A DNA stretch of 16,285 bases from Smittium mucronatum. Lineage: Eukaryota; Kickxellomycota; Harpellomycetes; Harpellales; Legeriomycetaceae. Every line of letters starts with the position of its first letter. The first letter of the stretch is position 1. Positions 12,271-16,285 of the stretch are shown here, piece by piece. The translations under genes and the position numbers were made by a program. The stretch covers positions 1-16,285 of the forward strand of contig LSSL01007589.1 in assembly GCA_001953115.1 (NCBI GenBank), read 5' to 3'. The notes under the pieces are model-generated. The model was not told where the DNA came from. It did not search any database and saw nothing but the letters and a program-made list of their open reading frames with translations.

Positions 12271-12755
12271 AACCTAAAACATCATCGTGAAAAGCAGTTT
12301 AGGGTTTAGCAATAAAAATCATGGATTTTATACGGGGGTAAATTTATTTAGCTTTGATTTGATTAAAATATCTTGGACAGGATTTTTATGTCCTGGGAAT
12401 TTTCCTAAATATTCATATTAGGGTGAAATAAGTAGAAACCGAACCGTTTAAAATATCCCATTAAGCAAATATTACAAGTTAGAAAATCTCAATAAAAAAA
12501 TTACACGAAGGGGAAAATCTCTTACATTGGTTTATAATAACAACACGAGTACTCGTATGAAGAAAGTCGTATAAAAATTACACGAGTTACTGTCATTTTC
12601 TTTTCGTACTATTGGTGATATTTTTCTGAGAATTAGGATATTTTCGTTCATATTTAAAAACGAAGGAGCCAAGATGCTTACGACCATCCGAAAAGTATTC
12701 TTACTACGGGTCAGAATCAGAATACAATTCAGAACATAACTCTGGTATTACATAA
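12271..12755 (+). other. Stop-poor stretch, possible coding relic
   Basis: G+C is a little higher here than in the desert and the + strand has unusually few stops. One frame is open from about 12275 to 12421. Another runs from about 12480 to 12755 with only two TGA stops and ends in a polar, Ser/Tyr/Glu-rich stretch (SEKYSYYGSESEYNSEHNS, within 12630-12755). A perfect 12-bp palindrome, ACGAGTACTCGT, lies at 12545-12556. I recognise no domain. It may be worn transposon coding sequence related to the LINE relic just downstream, or chance. Confidence 0.2.
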
Positions 12756-13012
12756 TAAAGGATAATTATTTAGCAGACTGATTTTTTTGTAAATAATGTA
12801 TTTAAAATAATAACTTCAAGTGCTCGCTCTTATCATAAGTTTATTTTTACTATTATAATAAACAAAATTTATTCAATTTTTGGCTGTTGGTCATAAGAAG
12901 TAATTTAAGCTATATAGGGGGGTCACTTATGAGTATTATCGGTTGGTAAAATGATATCGCAATGCGTAAAACATGATTTCATAGTCAAAAATATATAGCT
13001 TGATATGCTGAA
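12756..13012. other. Intervening DNA before LINE relic
   Basis: No feature is supported here. If the downstream LINE fragment once extended 5', the QGCP-type segment should fall in this interval; I could not find it in any frame. Confidence 0.5.
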
Positions 13013-13499
13013 GTGATAACTCTCTTATTAATGGGTTTTATTTATTTTCTGAAATTGACTTTGTGCATTTTTAAACATTGCCATTATGCCATATTTAATT
13101 CTAATAACTTTCTAATTTCTCCAAAACTAGAAAATATTTATGTCTCGGAAATATATAAATGGCAGTATTTTAAGATAATAAGTTGGCCACTAGCATTTGT
13201 ATAATAAAAATTCCAACAACTGACACTAGTAGGCAATTGCATAATCTATTTGATACAAATTGCAGAAATTGATACACCAACATAAATTATTACTAAATCG
13301 GGGAAGTCTTTTCTATACGATTATATTAAAAGTTATTGGACAAGAAGCTATGATGTATATATTTTCTTCCAATAAAAAACGAATAAGATCATTCGGTCAG
13401 CTATTGGGAGTAGAACTTCCAATAGAAAAAAAGCGTTGTGATTATTTAGACCAAGTTAGGTTATCATTAGCCATTAGCTCTATATGTGTTCAGGGATAA
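13013..13499 (+). mobile_element. Decayed LINE reverse-transcriptase/thumb fragment
   Basis: Two + strand open stretches in different frames (13013-13204 and 13260-13499) read as one broken LINE segment. The first ends SEIYKWQYFKIISWPLAF, resembling the AES..LQ..L..IS.W stretch after the catalytic box. The second starts with NRGSL......KVIG (13296-13340), the ING..L...YKYLG position, and continues SNKKRIRSFGQLLG then LPIEKKR...LDQVRLSLAIS. This matches the region after the palm, where LINEs have a KA-F-LL segment, then PI-K and a hydrophobic VLLP-ATYG-type helix. A +1 frame change and stops lie between the halves. The second half has no upstream ATG, and an acceptor-like TTGCAG at its start is probably coincidental. 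It stops 67 bp before VPS29. An unrecognised exon is the alternative. Confidence 0.42.
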
Positions 13500-13566
13500 G
13501 ACCTAGTATAGTAACGGAAGAGAAGCCTTTTGATAATTATCACGCATAGTAATTTTATCCTCAAAA

Positions 13567-14353
13567 ATGGTAAGTCACTGATTATTTGTTTTATAGAAAT
13601 ATTTTTAGTAACTTAACGAAAAAAACATTTTGAGATAAGTTGGTGTTGGTGATAGGTGATATTCATATACCTCAGCGAGCCACAAATCTACCAGAAAGGT
13701 TCAGGAGATTATTGGTAAAATCATTAGTATATGAAATCGATAATATATATAATATAGCATAAGAGATTTTCAATTTTAAGTTTCATTCAATCAAACCGAA
13801 AAAATAGGTACCTGAGAAGATCCAAAGAATTATTTGCACGGGTAATGCATGTGATCAAGCTTCATACAACTACCTAAAAGCTGTATGCCCAGACATTGAT
13901 ATAGTTTTAGGAGATTACGATGAGTACTATCTGGAAGCCTCTTCTAACAAAAATGATAACAAAGTATTTTCTGATTCTGCAAGAAGTCCCAAGATTTCAA
14001 CTTCATATCCCAATTCAAAGGTTATTGAAATAGAGGAATTCAAAATCGGTATCATCCATGGGCACCAGTTGGTCCCTGGGAATGGAGATGTAGACACCCT
14101 AGTCTCTGTGGCTAGGCACATGGGAGTAGATGTTTTATGTTCCGGAAATACGCATCGATTCGAAGCATATGAAGAAGATAACAGATTCTTCGTCAACCCC
14201 GGTAGTGCTACTGGAGCATATAGCGCCTATGAGCATTGTCCTATTCCCTCTTTTGTGCTTATGGACTTAAAGGAGAACAATATAACCGCTTACGTATATC
14301 AATTGGTAGATGGTGAAGTCAAGATTGACAGTTTTGAGTATTCTAAACAATAG
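13567..14353 (+). CDS. VPS29: VPS29, retromer subunit (3 exons, 207 aa)
   Basis: Exons are 13567-13569 (ATG only), 13640-13714 and 13808-14353. VPS29 is the small metallophosphoesterase-fold subunit of retromer. It caps the C-terminal solenoid of VPS35 on endosomes and helps sort cargo back to the Golgi or plasma membrane. The protein starts MLVLVIGDIHIPQRA as in animals and yeasts. Metal-site positions by human comparison: Asp8, His10, Asn39, Asp62 and His110 are kept, His142 is kept, but human His115 is Asn140 (SGNTH). Tyr63 follows Asp62 where active phosphatases have His. VPS35/TBC1D5-side residues Leu2, Leu25, Leu177, Tyr188 and Tyr190 are kept. At 207 residues it exceeds human (182) mainly through about 24 polar residues at 66-96. 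The start is forced: TGA lies in frame just before exon 2. Codon use is far less A+T-biased than the flanks. Confidence 0.97.
13570..13639 (+). other. VPS29 intron 1 (70 nt)
   Basis: The donor is GTAAGT directly after the start codon; the acceptor is ATAAG before TTGGTG. CTTAAC at 13612-13617 is a good branch-point candidate, its A lying 23 nt before the acceptor G. Earlier AG sites (TTTATAG, TTTTTAG) would break the conserved N-terminus. Splicing joins ATG to LVLVIGD in phase 0. Confidence 0.93.
13715..13807 (+). other. VPS29 intron 2 (93 nt)
   Basis: The donor GTAAAA follows ...RFRRLL and the acceptor AAAATAG precedes VPEKIQ. This restores the family's RLLVPxKI sequence exactly, in phase 0. 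The interior is AT-rich with several in-frame stops; no strong branch-point consensus is visible. Confidence 0.93.
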
Positions 14354-14754
14354 CCAAATGTTTTTAATGAACATTCTCTGCACCTTACCTTTTTTTCTTA
14401 AATAACTGAAGTTTTTTTGACATTTTTTCCTTTGATTTTTCTATAAACCCATTATATAATAAATATGCATAGCTATAAAACTCTCACATCCTTGATGCCG
14501 TTATTGGAATTATTAAATTTTTTTTTCATTAATGGGCTTTGTGTCTATTAGATGATTGAATGCTGAGATAATTTGCTGAGTCTTTTCAAGACCCAAGTTG
14601 ACATGAGTTGCCAATAAAATCCGTGACATAAAAAAAATGTTGGAAAGAATCCTATTTGTGTGTTTAGCCAATAATTGTGCATAGATTAATTTTTTTTTAC
14701 CAATTACATGGATAAATATGAACCATAATTGCCTTATAAAAGAAAATCCAGGTT
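14354..14754. other. VPS29 3' flank
   Basis: This holds the 3' UTR of VPS29 and intergenic DNA. No open frame or second gene is visible. Several T runs and CCAAT-like strings occur without clear meaning. Confidence 0.6.
14458..14463 (+). promoter_or_regulatory. Possible VPS29 polyadenylation signal
   Basis: AATAAA lies about 105 nt after the VPS29 stop codon, a plausible distance for the poly(A) signal. In DNA this A+T-rich the hexamer is also expected by chance. Confidence 0.35.
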
Positions 14755-14926
14755 TTAACCCTTTCAGGGGCGATGGTACAAAAAATGGCTTTCACTTTTC
14801 GCTCAATGTTATGATTAATTTAATATTATTCGAGTACCATTGGGCTGATCACGCATTTGGGCAAATTAGAATAGTAAATATACACAAATAGGGGCAAAGC
14901 ACAAATTTGGGCCCGGAAAGGGTTAA
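14755..14926. mobile_element. piggyBac-type MITE with TTAA target repeats
   Basis: A 164-bp element (14759-14922) is flanked by direct TTAA repeats at 14755-14758 and 14923-14926. The left end reads CCCTTTCAGGGGC; the right end read inward on the other strand is CCCTTTCCGGGCC. Thus 11 of the first 13 bases agree. TTAA duplication plus ends starting CCCTTT is the signature of the piggyBac superfamily. Inside, ATGGTAC (14773-14779) is repeated in inverted form as GTACCAT (14834-14840), and on the right side a GCCC...ATTTGTG-like motif occurs about three times, as in subterminal transposase-binding repeats. There is no room for a transposase, so it would be non-autonomous. It lies between VPS29 and RPS24 and disrupts neither. 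A chance arrangement is possible but unlikely. Confidence 0.72.
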
Positions 14927-15317
14927 ACCTTTGAGCTTGCAATCGTTAATCAGCAAGTGCCAAATCAAAAAGCGACTAATTAGCGAATAATAAAACGATA
15001 TGGATTTCAATAATATAAAGACATTTAATTGGATTCTTTTTAAGAGACACGTTTATCATCCAATAATAATGCTTAAAATCTTTGATTCCGCTTTTAAATT
15101 TAGTCGAATCCAAAATCTTAAATTTTACGGTTCAATTGTGAATAGTGCAATATTGATTAGAGTAGACAACTTTTCTTGTTCCTCCTTTTCAGTCAGCGTA
15201 AGTATTAAAAATTTAGATTCGATACCATTATCTGCGTTTTTCGATACAAATATTAATTTCAATTCATATTCGATTTAGGTTTTCAGAATAAGACGTCATA
15301 ATTAGTTGTTTTTCAAG
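14927..15317. other. RPS24 upstream region
   Basis: This should contain the RPS24 promoter and 5' UTR. A 92-codon + frame (15000-15278) is present, but the minus strand is also fairly open there and no domain is recognisable, so I do not call a gene. No TATA box at a convincing distance can be singled out in such AT-rich DNA. Confidence 0.5.
15292..15299 (+). promoter_or_regulatory. CRE-like ACGTCA site near RPS24 start
   Basis: GACGTCAT carries the ACGTCA core recognised by ATF/CREB-type bZIP factors (full site TGACGTCA) and sits 19 nt before the RPS24 start codon. It is G/C-rich relative to its surroundings. It is so close to the ATG that it may lie in the transcribed leader; function is a guess. 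Confidence 0.2.
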
Positions 15318-15854
15318 ATGGTAAGTTCGAATTTCTATATATTTTTATCGCAAGTTATATATACGATTCCATAGTTCGTTGGGAGCGTTTTTCAAAAAAA
15401 ATTGATATATGTTTACCGTGTTATGGTGCTATAATAATTATATATTATGTTACCCTAGGCTAATGGAACATATACTATTCGCACACGCAAATTTGTTACC
15501 AACAGTTTGCTTTCCAGAAAGCAGATGATTATTGATGTCATCCACCCAGGAAGCGCTGGTGTCAGCAAAAAAGACATTAGAGAAAAACTCTCAAAGATGT
15601 ACAAAGCCGATGTTGAAGCCATCTTTGTTTTCGGTTTCAAGATCTTGTTTGGAGGTGGTAGATCTACCGGATTCGCTCTTATTTACGATAATAAGGATGC
15701 TGCCCTCAAACTAGAACCTAAGTTCAGACTCCTCCGTCACGGTATTGGAGAGGCCCAAAAGACCTCAAGAAAACAACGCAAAGAAAAGAAGAACAGACTT
15801 AAGAAATTAAGGGGAACTACTAAGACCAAGGGCGTTAAGAAGGCCAAGGAATAA
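15318..15854 (+). CDS. RPS24: Ribosomal protein eS24 (2 exons, 132 aa)
   Basis: Exon 1 is the ATG alone (15318-15320) and exon 2 is 15459-15854. eS24 is a protein of the cytosolic 40S subunit, also needed for 18S rRNA precursor processing. The 132-residue product matches the usual length (human about 133). After the start come [10 protein letters not shown] (7-16), [15 protein letters not shown] (18-32), REKLSKMYK (42-50) and the hallmark [17 protein letters not shown] (57-73). [10 protein letters not shown] (87-96) leads into a Lys/Arg-rich tail with [13 protein letters not shown] (102-114) and an AKE end that lies along rRNA. Upstream of exon 2 the triplet TAG is in frame, so the spliced start is needed. 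A start-codon intron is common in ribosomal-protein genes. Codons are more G+C-rich than the flanks, as expected of a highly expressed gene. No defect is seen. Confidence 0.98.
15321..15458 (+). other. RPS24 intron 1 (138 nt)
   Basis: The donor GTAAGT follows the start codon directly and the acceptor TACCCTAG precedes GCTAATGG. Splicing gives [13 protein letters not shown], the expected eS24 N-terminus, in phase 0. A branch point is not obvious. Confidence 0.95.
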
Positions 15855-16143
15855 TTTTTTATATAAATTTAGTATCATATGTTCTTCCAATTCACTATAC
15901 ATCTATTCTGTTTTGATGCTTCTTTAATGTTAACAATTTGGGTCTGTTAGTATATTGCATCTTTATTTAATTTTTATATAATGTTGTGCTAATATCGACC
16001 TTTTTTATAACCATTTTTAATACATTTGTGTTTATATTTAAACTCAAAAAGAAAAAAGCTATCTCTTCACTAAGTATTCGATTTTCAACAGCCAATGGAA
16101 TTGCGTGAAATAATCTGAACATATTTTACATTTATCTCGGTAA
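15855..16143. other. RPS24 3' flank
   Basis: This holds the 3' UTR and spacer. No canonical AATAAA lies close to the stop. The first 200 bp are T-rich; nothing else is recognisable before the LINE fragment. Confidence 0.6.
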
Positions 16144-16285
16144 AAAATTCAGAACGAGTTCCTAGGCAAAATAATAGCCTCAAAATTAGCCAAACTGGAC
16201 AGAAAATTCAAAATTCTCACAAAGGAACAGGCCGGATGCATCCCTAGAACGTCTTAGAGAAGAATTGGGAATCAACTCGGTGTTC
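16144..16285 (+). mobile_element. Internally deleted LINE fragment, runs off window
   Basis: Frame 1 (16144-16254) reads GKIIASKLAKLD (16165-16200) and ILTKEQAG (16213-16236), the first conserved blocks of a non-LTR reverse transcriptase (KII..RL..L / L...QAGF). It then ends at TAG (16255-16257). In the next frame, SLERLREELGINSVF (16241-16285) resembles the C-terminal LINE segment (RLR.ELG..S) that normally lies several hundred residues later. The simplest reading is a copy whose palm domain was deleted, joining early and late blocks out of frame. An alternative is a simple frameshift within the QAGF...EEC block. No start or upstream endonuclease is visible; the element lies 290 bp after RPS24 and continues beyond the window. 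Confidence 0.6.

Noticed and set aside
13254..13265. Exon of a separate gene starting after TTGCAG
   Set aside because: No convincing donor follows before the stop at 13497-13499 and no upstream exon was found; the text fits a LINE relic better.
13927..14196. 89-codon minus-strand frame
   Set aside because: It lies fully inside VPS29 exon 3 on the other strand and is a shadow of that conserved coding sequence.
15000..15278. 92-codon + strand open frame just upstream of RPS24
   Set aside because: At about 75% A+T I estimate roughly one open stretch this long by chance in six frames of 16 kb. No domain is visible, the other strand is also fairly open, and it occupies the expected promoter of RPS24.
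15455..15714. Minus- and plus-strand frames inside RPS24
   Set aside because: They are shadows of the conserved eS24 coding exon.

Overview
The window is nuclear DNA of a eukaryote with a very A+T-rich genome, roughly three quarters A+T overall and more in the intergenic part. Two protein-coding genes are certain, and both need spliceosomal introns: VPS29 (retromer subunit) at 13567-14353 and RPS24 (ribosomal protein eS24) at 15318-15854, both on the + strand. Their proteins look opisthokont. A fungus with short introns (70-138 nt) is my best guess. The LINE fragments remind me of non-LTR elements of AT-rich early-diverging fungi such as insect-gut fungi, but that is recall without a search and the lineage is not proven.

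Layout. Positions 1 to about 10500 form a gene desert with no convincing coding sequence. It holds homopolymer runs, small palindromes (1487-1505, 4810-4832), an (AT)n tract (6868-6886), a strongly strand-asymmetric G/T-rich block (about 7071-7510), and one isolated GC-rich hairpin (9381-9453) that looks like a structured RNA gene or a short-element relic. From 10515 onward, eroded non-LTR retrotransposon (LINE) reverse-transcriptase pieces appear: one on the minus strand (10515-10801, perhaps to 11017), bordered by a (TGG)7 tract, and one on the plus strand (about 13013-13499) ending 67 bp before the VPS29 start codon. A third, internally deleted LINE piece runs off the right edge (16144-16285). 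Between VPS29 and RPS24 lies a 164-bp element with TTAA direct repeats and CCCTTTC... inverted ends, read as a non-autonomous piggyBac-type MITE.

Gene structure. In both genes exon 1 contributes only the ATG and an intron starts directly after it. In both, the triplet upstream of the second exon is a stop or is followed closely by one, so the spliced model is required. VPS29 keeps the retromer fold and partner-binding residues but has Asn where one metal-ligand His normally sits, and a roughly 24-residue polar insertion. RPS24 is full length and ordinary.

The two genes do not form a functional pathway: one acts in endosome sorting, the other in the 40S ribosome. The window reads as a small gene cluster at the edge of a long transposon-derived, AT-drifted region. 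I see no CRISPR array, bacterial operon, intact transposon or clear tRNA/rRNA. I found no convincing new multi-gene system; the best leads are the isolated GC-rich hairpin and the LINE-derived DNA directly upstream of VPS29.
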